A stretch of 64,000 bases of DNA from an uncultured Caulobacterales bacterium (GTDB taxonomy: Bacteria; Pseudomonadota; Alphaproteobacteria; Caulobacterales; Maricaulaceae): positions 124,001 through 188,000 of the forward strand of contig CALFVT010000009.1 in NCBI GenBank assembly GCA_937928165.1, read 5' to 3'. Every line of letters begins with the position of its first letter. The stretch's first letter is position 1. The notes below the pieces were generated by a model, which was not told the DNA's origin, ran no database searches, and saw only the letters and a list, made by a program, of their open reading frames with translations. Below, in pieces: positions 18,678 to 28,260 of this stretch. Position numbers and translations under genes: made by a program.

Positions 18678-19361
18678 TCACCGCATCATGCCTTTCATGG
18701 CCATTTTAAGCACATCATCCATCACAGAACCGTTGCCGTCCGCATCCAGAAGATTACCGAGCATGCCGAGGCCTTGTTGATGGGTTTGCTGTTGTTGACG
18801 GGCTTGACGTCTTTGCCCGCCAAGTACGGCTCCAAGAAGTCCGCTCAGACCGTTCGTTTTCTGGCCGCTGGCTTTTTGGCCGCCGCCCATAAGCTGCCCC
18901 ATAGCGAGTCCGGCAAGCCCTTGCGCCATAGACGGCTGTCGAGTTTGTTTGGATAGGCTACCCATGGCCATAGCCGCCACCATGGGGAGCATTTTTTTCA
19001 AAATTCCCGCGTCCATGCCGGTTTGCTGCGCCGCATGTCCGGCAACGGCGCGGCTGACGTCCTTGGAGCCAAAAAGATGGCCTAAAATCGCATTGCCTTC
19101 ACTGACCGCTTGCGGCTGGGCGATGGCTTGCGGATTGTCTAGATATTGATCATGTCCGCCCTTTTGTAGCGCCCCTAAAAGCCCTGCAAGACCTTCAGGC
19201 CGCGCCGTGTTTTGCTTAAGCGCCGATGAAATCGCGGGGAGCAAAGCCGCAATCGCCCCTTGGCTCTGCTCTTGTGAAAGGCCGAGCTGCGCCCCTGCTT
19301 GCTGGGCGGATGCGCCGCCATTAGCGCTCATTATCATATCCAGTAAGTTCATTCCGTTCAT
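18678..19361 (-). CDS. DUF937 (YidB-like) protein with C-terminal EF-hand-like loop
   Basis: 227-residue protein of the DUF937/YidB type: helical, Ala/Gly-rich repeats such as QQAGAQLGLSQEQSQGAI (about 19-36) and NAILGHLFG (about 90), the latter characteristic of the family. A Gln/Arg-rich linker (RRQARQQQQTHQQ, about 183-195) precedes DADGNGSVMDDVL (about 205-217), which fits a calcium-binding EF-hand/dockerin-like loop (D-x-D-x-N/D-G). No signal peptide. A GGAGG-type site is just upstream (GGAGGATAT before ATG in coding sense). Function of DUF937 is unknown. Last gene of the tldD-side minus cluster, 97 bp from its neighbour. Confidence 0.8.
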   Translation of the reverse strand: MNGMNLLDMIMSANGGASAQQAGAQLGLSQEQSQGAIAALLPAISSALKQNTARPEGLAGLLGALQKGGHDQYLDNPQAIAQPQAVSEGNAILGHLFGSKDVSRAVAGHAAQQTGMDAGILKKMLPMVAAMAMGSLSKQTRQPSMAQGLAGLAMGQLMGGGQKASGQKTNGLSGLLGAVLGGQRRQARQQQQTHQQGLGMLGNLLDADGNGSVMDDVLKMAMKGMMR

Positions 19362-19458
19362 TATATCCTCCTTTAAATAATGACAGGAGTGTAACGGACT
19401 TTACGAACGGCGTAGAGTCGAAACTACAGATGGGGCCCAGCAGGGTATAATCTATTTA

Positions 19459-20409
19459 TTATTCAAAAAGAACGCGGTGATGAGCAAGGCGATCTAAAAT
19501 GGCGGCGTCGAGCTGCGCTGGCGGTATATTGTCATAAATAGCTTGCCCTCCGATCCAGTGGAACTCGCAAAACCTGCGCGGGCGTGCACGGTCTTCACTC
19601 TCCGCTTGGCAGGATTGTTGGGTTTTGAAACGGACCTGTTCGGCAGGGGTCATAGGGCGGTAATATTGCGTGTCTTTTATTGTGTCCAAGGGCCGATAAA
19701 GACTATTCCATAATCTTGCGGCACTAAACCCGCGCGGCGGTTTGATTTGATAAATTTTTTGATTGTTTTTGCGGGCAAAGCGAAAGCGCTCCATATGGCT
19801 CATGGGGCCGAGTTCATCGTCCTGAATAACGCCAGGAAGACTTACGAGGTTTTTATCCGCCCATACACAGCCATAAGGGCGATCATTATAGCGGTCTTGC
19901 GGCGTTGTTATATCCTTACCTTGCTGCCACGTGCCAAAAACGTCCGATTCGTGTAAAAGACGGGTCGAGACTTTACGCTCTGTATTTTGGCTGTTGCTCG
20001 GCATTGCGAAACTATAATGCAGCCGCATCACGCCGTCTGGGGCGTCCATGGCTTGGCGCGGGGCCATCATATGATACGCCATCATCAGTAAAATCAAAGC
20101 CAGCCCCATAAAGGCTTGAAGTCCCACAGGAAAGGGCCGTTCACCGCGGCGGCGATACCGCCATATATTGACGGCGGCCCAAATTATAAAGGCCGCGACG
20201 GATAAGGTTTTTAGTCCCAAAACAAAGCGCGGCGACATTTGGGCTGTGCCAATGTGATAAAGCGCCTCAACACAGGGGGCTTGCGTCAGATTGAAATTAA
20301 AAAGAAATTGGAGCGTGAAATACCAAATGAAAATAATCACCAGTAAAATAATAATATCTACGGGGTGAATACGAGTTGTTTTTGCTTTTCGTGCCGCAAG
20401 GTATCCCAT
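19459..20409 (-). CDS. hypothetical membrane protein with three N-terminal helices
   Basis: 316 residues. I place the start at ATG 20409 because GGAGG lies about 5 nt upstream; an ATG 15 bp earlier has no such site. Three hydrophobic helices occur at about residues 16-40 (VDIIILLVIIFIWYFTLQFL), 64-84 and 97-116, then a roughly 200-residue hydrophilic domain with four Cys (YGCVW, QSCQAE, RFCEFHW and one in the first loop). The soluble part is probably extracytoplasmic, so these Cys could pair. No family recognised. It lies 61 bp downstream of tldD on the same strand. Confidence 0.7.
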   Translation of the reverse strand: MGYLAARKAKTTRIHPVDIIILLVIIFIWYFTLQFLFNFNLTQAPCVEALYHIGTAQMSPRFVLGLKTLSVAAFIIWAAVNIWRYRRRGERPFPVGLQAFMGLALILLMMAYHMMAPRQAMDAPDGVMRLHYSFAMPSNSQNTERKVSTRLLHESDVFGTWQQGKDITTPQDRYNDRPYGCVWADKNLVSLPGVIQDDELGPMSHMERFRFARKNNQKIYQIKPPRGFSAARLWNSLYRPLDTIKDTQYYRPMTPAEQVRFKTQQSCQAESEDRARPRRFCEFHWIGGQAIYDNIPPAQLDAAILDRLAHHRVLFE

Positions 20410-20470
20410 TCTGCCTCCTATCATTAATATAGGAAGCGGGAGACTTTAATCAATATAATATAAGGCGGGC

Positions 20471-21886
20471 TTACCCCTCACTGCCGCCGATGGTCATGCG
20501 CTCCACATAGAGTGTGGGCTGGCCGACGCCGACGGGAACGCCTTGACCGGCTTTGCCGCAGACGCCAATGCCGGGGTCAAGTTCCAGATCATTGCCGATA
20601 TGGCGAATTTGGGTCAGAACGGTTGGCCCGTCCCCAATGAGGGTTGCGCCTTTGACCGGCTCTTCGATCTTACCGTTTCTAACCCGGTAGGCTTCGGTGC
20701 ATTGAAAAACGAATTTGCCATTGGTGATGTCGACTTGTCCGCCGCCAAAATTGACCGCGTAAATACCGTCTTTAAGATCAGCAATGATCTCGCTGGGATC
20801 TTTATCCCCGCCGAGCATAAAAGTATTGGTCATGCGCGGCATAGGGGCATGGGCAAAGGTTTCCCGCCGCCCATTTCCAGTCTCCGCCACGCCGAGGAGC
20901 CGTGCGTTGAGGCGGTCTTGCATAAAGCCTTTTAAAATTCCGTCTTCAATTAATGTGGTGCGCGAGGTCGGCGTGCCTTCATCGTCCATGGTGAGTGAAC
21001 CGCGCCGCCCATCGAGCGTGCCGTCATCGACGACGGTGACGCCGGGGGAGGCGACCCGCTCCCCTATCATGCCCGTAAAAGCGGAGCTGCCCTTGCGGAT
21101 GAAATCTCCTTCAAGGCCGTGGCCGATTGCTTCATGAAGCAAAACCCCCGGCCAGCCAGGGCCGAGCACCACGTCCATTTCCCCCGCAGGGGCCGGAACC
21201 GAATCAAGATTGACCGTGGCTTGGCGAAAACTTTCACGGGCGACCGCCTTCCAGTTTTCTGCGGAGAGATAATAATCATAAGGCACACGCCCGCCGCCGC
21301 CGCCGTAGCCGCTCTCGCGGCGGCCATCACGCTCAACGGTAATGGAGATATTTAACCGCACAAGGGGTCGCTCGTCCGTATAGGGGGCAAGGCCTGCTTT
21401 CAGAATGGCAATGGCGCGGCGAGAGCCGGCCATAGAGACGCTGACCTGCACCACGCTTGGATCCATAGCGCGGCAAAAAGCGTCGATTTCTTGCAATAGC
21501 GCGACTTTATCCCCAAAGACGGGGGAGGCGACCGGGTCAATATCTGGGTAAAGGCGTTTATTTGTGCGCGGCGGCGCGGTGCTGTCTGTGGCCTCATGGC
21601 CAGCTTTGACCAAAGAAACGGCGGCAGCCGCATTTTTAAGCGCCGAGGGGGTCATGTCCGTGGCTTGGGCGAATCCCGTCATTTCACCAGCGACGCAGCG
21701 CAGGCCAAAGCCGCGAGAGCTGTCGAAATTCGCGGATTTAAGCCGTCCATCATCAAAGACGAGTGATTCTGATTGGCTCCGCTCGACAAAAAGCTCGCCG
21801 TCATTGGCCCCGCTGAGGGTGTCTTGGAGTATGGATTGGGCTTGGCTCTGCGCAAGGTCACAATCTTCGAATAAAAAAGAATCCAT
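20471..21886 (-). CDS. tldD: metalloprotease TldD
   Basis: 471-residue TldD, which with TldE/PmbA forms a heterodimeric zinc protease degrading unfolded peptides and maturing some modified peptides. The catalytic zinc motif HEAIGH is at about residues 251-256 within LLHEAIGHGLEGDF. Further family motifs: FDDGRLKSANFDSSRGFGLR near the N-terminus, TMDDEGTPT and GGGQVDITNGKFVF. No signal peptide (cytoplasmic). No tldE/pmbA partner lies in this window. tldD divergent from the coxB cluster (207 bp between starts) is a gene order seen across alphaproteobacteria. Confidence 0.96.
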   Translation of the reverse strand: MDSFLFEDCDLAQSQAQSILQDTLSGANDGELFVERSQSESLVFDDGRLKSANFDSSRGFGLRCVAGEMTGFAQATDMTPSALKNAAAAVSLVKAGHEATDSTAPPRTNKRLYPDIDPVASPVFGDKVALLQEIDAFCRAMDPSVVQVSVSMAGSRRAIAILKAGLAPYTDERPLVRLNISITVERDGRRESGYGGGGGRVPYDYYLSAENWKAVARESFRQATVNLDSVPAPAGEMDVVLGPGWPGVLLHEAIGHGLEGDFIRKGSSAFTGMIGERVASPGVTVVDDGTLDGRRGSLTMDDEGTPTSRTTLIEDGILKGFMQDRLNARLLGVAETGNGRRETFAHAPMPRMTNTFMLGGDKDPSEIIADLKDGIYAVNFGGGQVDITNGKFVFQCTEAYRVRNGKIEEPVKGATLIGDGPTVLTQIRHIGNDLELDPGIGVCGKAGQGVPVGVGQPTLYVERMTIGGSEG

Positions 21887-22093
21887 AAGGGCTTAAATCC
21901 TGTGATGTTTGGCTTAAGATTGGCCCTCAAGCTCAGAAAAGCAAGCTTTGCCCGCGCGAAGTTTCATGTTTTTAACATCTATCTGTATTTCTGCGACAAT
22001 CTGCGCGGAAAAAAGACACTGTTTTCTTGCAATTCTTACTATATGACGACATAACGCGCCGCAAATGGCAATCTGAATATAAGGAAAGACCAC

Positions 22094-22945
22094 ATGCGTC
22101 TTATATCTAAATTAGGTTTATACGTCTCGGCCCTTGGTTTATCGAGCCTCGGCTTATCCGGTTTGGCCTTAGCCGCGCAGCCCAAAGATGGTTCGATTGG
22201 CTTCCAAGAGGCCGCTACCCCTGTGATGGAACGGCTCGTCGCGTTTCACAATGGCCCGGTGATGTGGATTATCACAGCCATTACGATTTTTGTCTTGGCC
22301 CTTATGATTTTTATCATGGTGCGGTTTAACGAAAAAGCCAATCCTGTGCCGTCAAAGACAACTCATCATGTGGCGCTTGAGATTGCGTGGACAATTTTAC
22401 CAATTTTGATTTTACTAGGCATGGTTGGCCCGTCCATGAAGCTTTTATATATGCAAGACCGCTTGCCGGAGACAGAGATGACCATCAAAGTCACAGGCAA
22501 TACATGGTATTGGTCTTATGAATATCCTGAAATGGCTGATCAAGTTGAAGCCTTTGATTCCCTGCTTTTAGAAAAACCTGACGCTAAGGCGGCGGGTAAG
22601 CCTTATTTGCTCGGGACAGACGCCCCGCTTGTGGTTCCAGTTAATACTAAAGTCAAAGTCTTGGTGACCTCTAATAATAATCTCCATTCTTTTGCAGTTC
22701 CGGCCTTTGGTGTAAAAATGGACGCGGTTCCGGGACGCCTGAATGAAACATGGTTTGAAGTGCTGCGCGAAGGCACATTTTACGGCCAATGTTCAGAGCT
22801 TTGCGGCGTGAAACATGCCTATATGCCGATTGAAGTTCAAGCTGTGAGCAAAAGTGAATTTGATAAGTGGGTGCGCAATGGCGGCGCCTTTACAACGAAC
22901 ACCGCGCAAAATAGCGCCGCCGCAGCTTCTGCGGCTCCGAAGTAA
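22094..22945 (+). CDS. coxB: cytochrome c oxidase subunit II
   Basis: 283-residue subunit II of the aa3-type oxidase, carrying the CuA site that accepts electrons from cytochrome c in the periplasm. Signal peptide (about 1-28, ending LALAAQ), two membrane helices (about 55-80 and 95-115), the aromatic electron-entry patch NTWYWSYEYPE (about 136-146), and CuA ligands in CSELCGVKHAYM (about 235-246, C-x3-C-x3-H-x2-M). AAGGAAAG precedes the ATG. First gene of the cox operon; coxA is 21 bp downstream. Confidence 0.97.
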   Translation: MRLISKLGLYVSALGLSSLGLSGLALAAQPKDGSIGFQEAATPVMERLVAFHNGPVMWIITAITIFVLALMIFIMVRFNEKANPVPSKTTHHVALEIAWTILPILILLGMVGPSMKLLYMQDRLPETEMTIKVTGNTWYWSYEYPEMADQVEAFDSLLLEKPDAKAAGKPYLLGTDAPLVVPVNTKVKVLVTSNNNLHSFAVPAFGVKMDAVPGRLNETWFEVLREGTFYGQCSELCGVKHAYMPIEVQAVSKSEFDKWVRNGGAFTTNTAQNSAAAASAAPK

Positions 22946-22966
22946 TCGAAAAGCGAGGATAACGAC

Positions 22967-24592
22967 ATGGCAGTTATTGGTGCAGACGACACAGGTTATG
23001 GCCACGATGATAAGCCAGGCTTTTTTGCGCGTTGGTTTTATTCAACCAATCATAAAGATATTGGCACGCTTTACCTGATTTTTGCGATTTTCTCAGGGAT
23101 TGTTGGGGGTTATTTATCTTTCATGATGCGCCTAGAGCTTGGTGAACCCGGGGTTCAAATTTTTGAAGACCTTCATACTTATAATGTCTTTGTTTCTATG
23201 CATGGACTTATCATGATTTTCTTCATGGTCATGCCGGCAGTTATTGGCGGTTTTGGGAATTGGTTTGTCCCGATCATGATAGGGGCGCCGGATATGGCCT
23301 TTCCGCGCATGAACAATTTGTCATTCTGGCTTTTGCCTGTGGCGCTCATCTGTCTATTGATCTCCTTTTTCGTCCCCGGCAGTGCATCGGGTAACGGATT
23401 TGGCGGCGGCTGGGTGATGTATCCGCCGCTCTCCACAACAGGCTCGCCGGGGCCATCTTTTGATTTTATTATTATTGGCTTATTGGCGGCGGGTTTCTCG
23501 TCTATTTTCGGCGCGATTAACTTCATCACGACTATTTTAAATATGCGTGCGCCGGGTATGACGATCCATAAAATGCCGCTCTTTGCGTGGTCTGTCTTGG
23601 TCACGGCGGCTTTGCTGCTCTTGGCTTTGCCTGTACTCGCAGCAGCGCTATTTATGCTGCTGACCGACCGTATCGAAGGCGGAACAGGGTTCTTTGATCC
23701 GGCCCGAGGCGGTGATCCAGAAATGTTCCAGCATTTATTTTGGTTCTTTGGTCATCCTGAAGTTTATATTATGATCTTACCCGCCTTTGGGATTGTATCC
23801 CATGTGGTCTCGACTTTCTCGAAAAAGCCAATCTTTGGCTATCTCGGCATGGCTTATGCGATGGTTGCCATTGGCGTTGTCGGCTTTGTGGTCTGGGCTC
23901 ACCATATGTACACAGTCGGTATGGATGTGAATTTGAAGGCTTACTTCCTTGCGGCGACCCTTGTGATTGCGGTGCCGACAGGGGTTAAGATTTTCTCATG
24001 GCTTGCGACGATGTGGGGCGGCTCTATTCGATTTACCATCCCCATGATGTGGGCGATTGCCTTTATCTTCCTCTTTGTTATTGGCGGGGTTACAGGTGTT
24101 GTGCTTGCCAATGCCGGTATCGACGTGGCGCTGCATGATACATATTATGTGGTGGCTCATTTCCATTATGTGCTGTCCATGGGTGCGGTGTTTGGGATTT
24201 TCTGCGGCTTTACCTATTGGTTCGGCAAGATGTTTGGCGTACAATATAATAAATGGCTCGCAGGGGCGCATTTCTGGACCTTCTTTATTGGCGTGAACCT
24301 GATCTTCTTCCCGCAGCATTTCCTTGGAATGCAGGGCATGCCGCGCCGTTATGTGGACTACCCAGAAGAATTTGCTTATTTTAATAGCATTTCAACAATG
24401 GGCGCTTACTTAACATTGGCCTCGGTTGTGTTGTTCTTTGTTTGGCTGGCTGAGGCTTTGATTGTCCGCCGTAAGGTTGAGGATAATTATTGGGGCGAAG
24501 GCGCAAATACGCTGGAATGGACCTTAAGCTCCCCGCCGCCTTATCACCAATTTAATCAGCTTCCTGTGATTAAGGATGATGACGGTCATTAA
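22967..24592 (+). CDS. coxA: cytochrome c oxidase subunit I
   Basis: 541-residue catalytic subunit with heme a, heme a3 and CuB. Twelve membrane helices expected. Visible: N-terminal [15 protein letters not shown], heme a ligand region [12 protein letters not shown], CuB His and crosslinked Tyr in [14 protein letters not shown], CuB pair [11 protein letters not shown], and heme ligands in [12 protein letters not shown]. The HPEVYI Tyr identifies an A-type heme-copper oxidase. Sits between coxB and ctaB with short gaps (21 and 24 bp). Confidence 0.98.
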   Translation: MAVIGADDTGYGHDDKPGFFARWFYSTNHKDIGTLYLIFAIFSGIVGGYLSFMMRLELGEPGVQIFEDLHTYNVFVSMHGLIMIFFMVMPAVIGGFGNWFVPIMIGAPDMAFPRMNNLSFWLLPVALICLLISFFVPGSASGNGFGGGWVMYPPLSTTGSPGPSFDFIIIGLLAAGFSSIFGAINFITTILNMRAPGMTIHKMPLFAWSVLVTAALLLLALPVLAAALFMLLTDRIEGGTGFFDPARGGDPEMFQHLFWFFGHPEVYIMILPAFGIVSHVVSTFSKKPIFGYLGMAYAMVAIGVVGFVVWAHHMYTVGMDVNLKAYFLAATLVIAVPTGVKIFSWLATMWGGSIRFTIPMMWAIAFIFLFVIGGVTGVVLANAGIDVALHDTYYVVAHFHYVLSMGAVFGIFCGFTYWFGKMFGVQYNKWLAGAHFWTFFIGVNLIFFPQHFLGMQGMPRRYVDYPEEFAYFNSISTMGAYLTLASVVLFFVWLAEALIVRRKVEDNYWGEGANTLEWTLSSPPPYHQFNQLPVIKDDDGH

Positions 24593-24616
24593 TGGGCCGC
24601 AGTTTAAGAGGGTCAT

Positions 24617-25639
24617 GTGAACGCCAGTTCGACATCGCCAAATTCTGAAAAGGCCGCTCTGGAACAAAGGGCGGCCTCAATCATGAGTGATACTGTCACC
24701 CCCGTGGGCCTAAGCCTTGCGGAACCGTCTGACTTTTTTGCACTCATGAAGCCCCGTGTCATGAGCCTTGTCGTCTTTACCGCTTGGGTTGGTTTGGTCT
24801 GCGCGCCGGGGACCGTCTCGTGGTTCTCTGGGGCTATGATTATCCTGTGTATTGCCGCAGGCGCCGGGGCCGCAGGGGCGCTGAATATGTGGTATGACGC
24901 CGATATTGACGCCCATATGACCCGCACCAGAGGCCGCCCGCTCCCGCAGGGGAAAATATCCGGTGAGGCGGCTTTAACCTTTGGCATTTTTGTGAGCGCC
25001 ATTTCCGTATGGGGTCTGTATTGGGTGGCAAACCTAACAGCGGCTCTATGGCTTGGGTTTACGATCTTTTTCTATCTTGTGATTTACTCCATGTGGCTGA
25101 AACGCCGCACGCCGCAAAATATTGTAATCGGCGGCGCGGCAGGTGCCTTTCCGCCAATGATTGGATGGATTGCCGTAACAGGTGATGTGCCGCTGAATGC
25201 TGTGCTGCTTTTTGCGATTATCTTTATCTGGACGCCGCCTCATTTTTGGGCCTTGGCGCTCTATAAGCGCGGGGATTATGAAAAGGTTGGGATTCCCATG
25301 ATGCCTAATGTTAAAGGAGCAGCATCAACCCGTCATCAAATATTGGCTTACAGCGTCCTCTTAGCGGCCGTGACTATGCTGCCGGTTTTTACTGGGCTTG
25401 GTGGGGTGATATATGGCGTGATTGCCGGGCTGTTAAACGGGGCGTTTCTTTATTTGGCTTATCGGGTTTGGCGCTCTCAGGCGGGAGATGAACCGGCGAA
25501 AGATAATCCGCAAAGCCTTTATGATGTGCGCCAAGGGAATAAGGTGGCCCGCGACCTATTTGCCTATTCTATTCTCTATCTTTTTGCTATATTTGCTGTG
25601 CTGGCCTTTGAAACGCTTGTGACAGGTTGGATTGGATAA
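24617..25639 (+). CDS. ctaB: protoheme IX farnesyltransferase (heme O synthase)
   Basis: UbiA-family membrane prenyltransferase that adds a farnesyl group to heme b, giving heme O for oxidase assembly. 340 residues with about nine hydrophobic segments. The prenyl-binding Asp-rich motif [19 protein letters not shown] (about 94-112) is intact, and [20 protein letters not shown] with [10 protein letters not shown] gives the second conserved region. I use GTG 24617 (GAGG about 7 nt upstream); the next candidate, ATG 24683, would trim 22 residues of poorly conserved N-terminus. Confidence 0.96.
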   Translation: MNASSTSPNSEKAALEQRAASIMSDTVTPVGLSLAEPSDFFALMKPRVMSLVVFTAWVGLVCAPGTVSWFSGAMIILCIAAGAGAAGALNMWYDADIDAHMTRTRGRPLPQGKISGEAALTFGIFVSAISVWGLYWVANLTAALWLGFTIFFYLVIYSMWLKRRTPQNIVIGGAAGAFPPMIGWIAVTGDVPLNAVLLFAIIFIWTPPHFWALALYKRGDYEKVGIPMMPNVKGAASTRHQILAYSVLLAAVTMLPVFTGLGGVIYGVIAGLLNGAFLYLAYRVWRSQAGDEPAKDNPQSLYDVRQGNKVARDLFAYSILYLFAIFAVLAFETLVTGWIG

Positions 25640-25642
25640 GAT

Positions 25643-25795
25643 ATGCCGCATGAAGAGTTCCCAGAAATTTACCAGCCAAGTGAAGCTGAACTTAAAGCAC
25701 GTAACCGCCGTAATATCGCCCTTGCGGTTGTTTTGGCTGGGTTCATGCTGTTTGTCTTTGTTACCATGATAACCCGCAGCGGCGCATTGTCATGA
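25643..25795 (+). CDS. coxF: CoxF-like small cytochrome oxidase cluster protein
   Basis: A 50-residue frame starts at ATG 25643, 3 bp after ctaB, and its stop overlaps the ATG of ctaG (ATGA at 25792-25795). About 24 hydrophilic residues ending in a basic cluster (KARNRRN) precede one membrane helix (IALAVVLAGFMLFVFVTMI). Small proteins of this layout between ctaB and ctaG are called CoxF in alphaproteobacteria and are thought to help oxidase assembly. Position, coupling and topology support the call; sequence conservation I could not test. Confidence 0.75.
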   Translation: MPHEEFPEIYQPSEAELKARNRRNIALAVVLAGFMLFVFVTMITRSGALS

Positions 25796-26367
25796 CACGT
25801 CATAAACTTACGGCTCGTATTTTAATTGGCGTGGCCGTTGCTATGCTGGGCCTCGGCTTTGCCTCAAAACCGCTCTATGACACCTTTTGCAAGGTGACGG
25901 GCTACGGGGGGACGACGAAACAGGCGGAAACAAATCTGTCGGAAATCCTTGACCGCAAGGTGAATATTTATTTCGATAGTAATGTCCAAGTGGGCTTGCC
26001 GTGGGATTTTAAACCCGAACAAGTGAAATTAACCGTGAATGTCGGTCAATCAGGCCTCGCTTATTACAAGGTCAAAAATACGTCTGATCGGGCGATTACA
26101 GGCACAGCAACTTATAATGTTACACCCACCAAGGCCGCGCCGTTTTTTATTAAAACAGAATGTTTCTGTTTCACCGAGCAGCGTATTGAGCCTGGGCAAG
26201 AAATTAGCTTCCCGGTGCTTTTTCATGTTGATTCGCAAATAGATGAGGATAAGCGCCTGAAAGACGTGCGCGATATTACCCTCTCTTACACATTTTTTGA
26301 TATTGATGATGAAAAAAACGCAAAACCGAGCGTGCAGCTTTCGGGCGTAAAAGAGAGTTTAAATTAA
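25792..26367 (+). CDS. ctaG: cytochrome c oxidase assembly protein CtaG/Cox11
   Basis: 191-residue copper chaperone that delivers copper to the CuB centre of subunit I. One N-terminal membrane anchor (about 7-27) and a periplasmic immunoglobulin-like domain. The family signature KTECFCFTEQ, with the two copper-binding Cys as CFC, is at about residues 121-130, and KPLYDTFCKVTGYGG near the membrane supplies the third conserved Cys. Translationally coupled to the preceding coxF-like gene. The 105-bp gap to coxC contains nothing I can identify. Confidence 0.96.
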   Translation: MTRHKLTARILIGVAVAMLGLGFASKPLYDTFCKVTGYGGTTKQAETNLSEILDRKVNIYFDSNVQVGLPWDFKPEQVKLTVNVGQSGLAYYKVKNTSDRAITGTATYNVTPTKAAPFFIKTECFCFTEQRIEPGQEISFPVLFHVDSQIDEDKRLKDVRDITLSYTFFDIDDEKNAKPSVQLSGVKESLN

Positions 26368-26472
26368 CAGGGCCGCAAACGGCTAGAAACTATTGCGAGC
26401 GGGGCAAAGCCGCGTTATAGCAAGGCAAAATTGGCGAGAGCCGAGATGCGTAAATAAGACCCGGAGGGCAAG

Positions 26473-27414
26473 ATGGCTGGACATGCCGTAGAACACGACT
26501 ATCACCTTATTCCGCCAAGTCCGTGGCCGTTCTTATCTGGCTGCGCGGCTCTTATTTGGGGCCTTGGCATGGTCACATTTTTCACCGGCCTTGTTGACCG
26601 CACCGGAGATAACCCTATGGCAGAGTTTTTCTTTGCCCGCGGACTTGATACGATCCAAGGGCGTGAGGGTGCGGGTGGCGGCTGGATTATCCTTGCCGTT
26701 GGATGTGCTTTTGCCGCCTATGTCATGTTTTGTTGGTGGCGCGATGTTGTGCGTGAAGCCGAGGCAGGTGATCATACGCCGGTTGTTGAAATTGGCCTGC
26801 GTTACGGCATGATTATGTTTATCGTCCAAGAAGCCATGTTCTTTGTCGGCTGGTTTTGGATGTTCTTTGAAGCGGGGCTTTTCCATAAATTTCGCGCCAC
26901 ATGGGATACAAATATCCTTGAAAACGCGCCTGCTTATGCGGATTCTATGGCGCCGGGTATTACAGCGATTGACCCGTGGCACTTGCCGTTGATGAATACA
27001 TTAGTTTTGCTGCTGTCTGGAACGACCGTGACATGGGCCCATCATGCGCTTATTCAAAATGATCGTAAGTCTGCGAAATGGGGTCTTATCCTAACTGTAG
27101 CTTTAGGCATCTTTTTTACCTTCTTACAGGGCATTGAATATATCGAAGCTTTTGCGCACCGCGAAGCGGGAGCGCCGTGGCTATCGACGGATATTTACGG
27201 GTCAGCCTTCTTCCTCGCGACAGGGTTTCACGGTTTTCATGTATTGATAGGAACCATCTTCCTCGCGGTCTGTCTTGGTTTGCTGCTAAAAGGTAAGTTC
27301 AGACCTGAGAAGCATTTCGGCTTTGAAGCGGCGGCATGGTATTGGCATTTTGTTGATGTGGTCTGGCTCTTCCTATTTGCTTTTGTCTATATCATTTTCG
27401 GATTTAGCGTTTAA
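26473..27414 (+). CDS. coxC: cytochrome c oxidase subunit III
   Basis: 313-residue subunit III of the aa3 oxidase, with seven membrane helices expected. Family motifs: HDYHLIPPSPWPFL at the N-terminus, RYGMIMFIVQEAMFFVGWFW (conserved Glu), STDIYGSAFFLATGFHGFHV, and HFGFEAAAWYWHFVDVVWLF near the C-terminus. CCGGAGGG lies 6-7 nt before the ATG. A good terminator follows about 30 bp downstream, closing the coxB-coxC transcript, so surf1 must be read through or have its own promoter. Confidence 0.97.
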   Translation: MAGHAVEHDYHLIPPSPWPFLSGCAALIWGLGMVTFFTGLVDRTGDNPMAEFFFARGLDTIQGREGAGGGWIILAVGCAFAAYVMFCWWRDVVREAEAGDHTPVVEIGLRYGMIMFIVQEAMFFVGWFWMFFEAGLFHKFRATWDTNILENAPAYADSMAPGITAIDPWHLPLMNTLVLLLSGTTVTWAHHALIQNDRKSAKWGLILTVALGIFFTFLQGIEYIEAFAHREAGAPWLSTDIYGSAFFLATGFHGFHVLIGTIFLAVCLGLLLKGKFRPEKHFGFEAAAWYWHFVDVVWLFLFAFVYIIFGFSV

Positions 27415-27445
27415 CGCGCAGGCCCTTGGCAAATCTATTTAAATC

Positions 27446-27480
27446 AGCCCGCAGCCTTACCGCTCGCGGGCTCTTTTATT
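27446..27480 (+). terminator. rho-independent terminator after coxC
   Basis: AGCCCGC (27446-27452) pairs with GCGGGCT (27466-27472) across a 13-nt loop, followed by CTTTTATT. It ends just before surf1. Confidence 0.75.
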
Positions 27481-27493
27481 GAGCCTTTTGAGT

Positions 27494-28222
27494 ATGCGCA
27501 GATTTTATTTTCGCCCCCATATTATTCTCTCACTGATAACGCTGGTGGGTTTGGCTATTTTGCTGAAACTAGGCTTTTGGCAAAAAGACCGCTTGGCGTG
27601 GAAAACGGAGCTTTTGGCCGCAGTTGAAGCGGCGGCGCAAGCGGAACCGATAACATCGACTGCGCAGATTACCGCGCTTTTGGATGACGGCGCGTTTGCA
27701 GAGTTTCGCCGCGTAGATTTAAAAGCGCAAAGCCTACCGATTGATGCGCCGTTCCTTGTCTTTACGGCCCGCAACCGCGATATTACGTGGCGGGTATTTC
27801 AGCCCGTAGACAGCGCAGGCCATATATTTTTTGCTGATACTGGCTTGATTGCGGACGCTGATAGAGACGGCGCTGCAGCGATTACCGCGCAGCCTCTTCG
27901 GCTGATTGGCTATGTCCGAACCGCCGAAAGACAAGGCAGCCCGCGCAGTGAAAGCACGCCGCAGGCGAACCGATGGTTTGGGTTTAATCCGATGATGGAG
28001 CGCTATGATTGGGCAGCCCTAAGCGGTTATGATGCGGATATGCGGTTTTTTATTGAAACGGTTCCCGGCGTCACCCGCGCGGATGATCTGCCGCCAAAAG
28101 AGCCGAACATTGCGAATAATCACTTTGAATATATGCTAACATGGTTTTCACTCGCGGTCATGTTATGTGTGTTCTATATCTTGATTCACATAAGAGACGG
28201 GCGAGCGGGGCGGCGAGTTTAA
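27494..28222 (+). CDS. SURF1 family cytochrome oxidase assembly protein
   Basis: 242-residue SURF1/Shy1 homologue, which helps insert heme a into oxidase subunit I. Two membrane helices bracket a periplasmic domain: N-terminal about residues 8-26 (IILSLITLVGLAILLKLGFWQ) and C-terminal ANNHFEYMLTWFSLAVMLCVFYILI. The conserved pattern GFWQKDRLAWK follows the first helix. I use ATG 27494; a TTG at 27479 would lie in the T-run of the coxC terminator. No strong ribosome binding site is visible for either. Shorter conservation in the middle domain is normal for the family. Confidence 0.88.
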   Translation: MRRFYFRPHIILSLITLVGLAILLKLGFWQKDRLAWKTELLAAVEAAAQAEPITSTAQITALLDDGAFAEFRRVDLKAQSLPIDAPFLVFTARNRDITWRVFQPVDSAGHIFFADTGLIADADRDGAAAITAQPLRLIGYVRTAERQGSPRSESTPQANRWFGFNPMMERYDWAALSGYDADMRFFIETVPGVTRADDLPPKEPNIANNHFEYMLTWFSLAVMLCVFYILIHIRDGRAGRRV

Positions 28223-28260
28223 GGCATACCCCCGATTTACTCTAGGCGCAGGAGATGGCC

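Noticed and set aside
18621-18956. + strand frame of 111 codons over the DUF937 gene
   Set aside because: Begins inside the POT terminator and is antisense to a protein with clear family features.
26368-26472. Extra small gene between ctaG and coxC
   Set aside because: No frame with a plausible start, ribosome site and composition; it looks like plain leader sequence for coxC.
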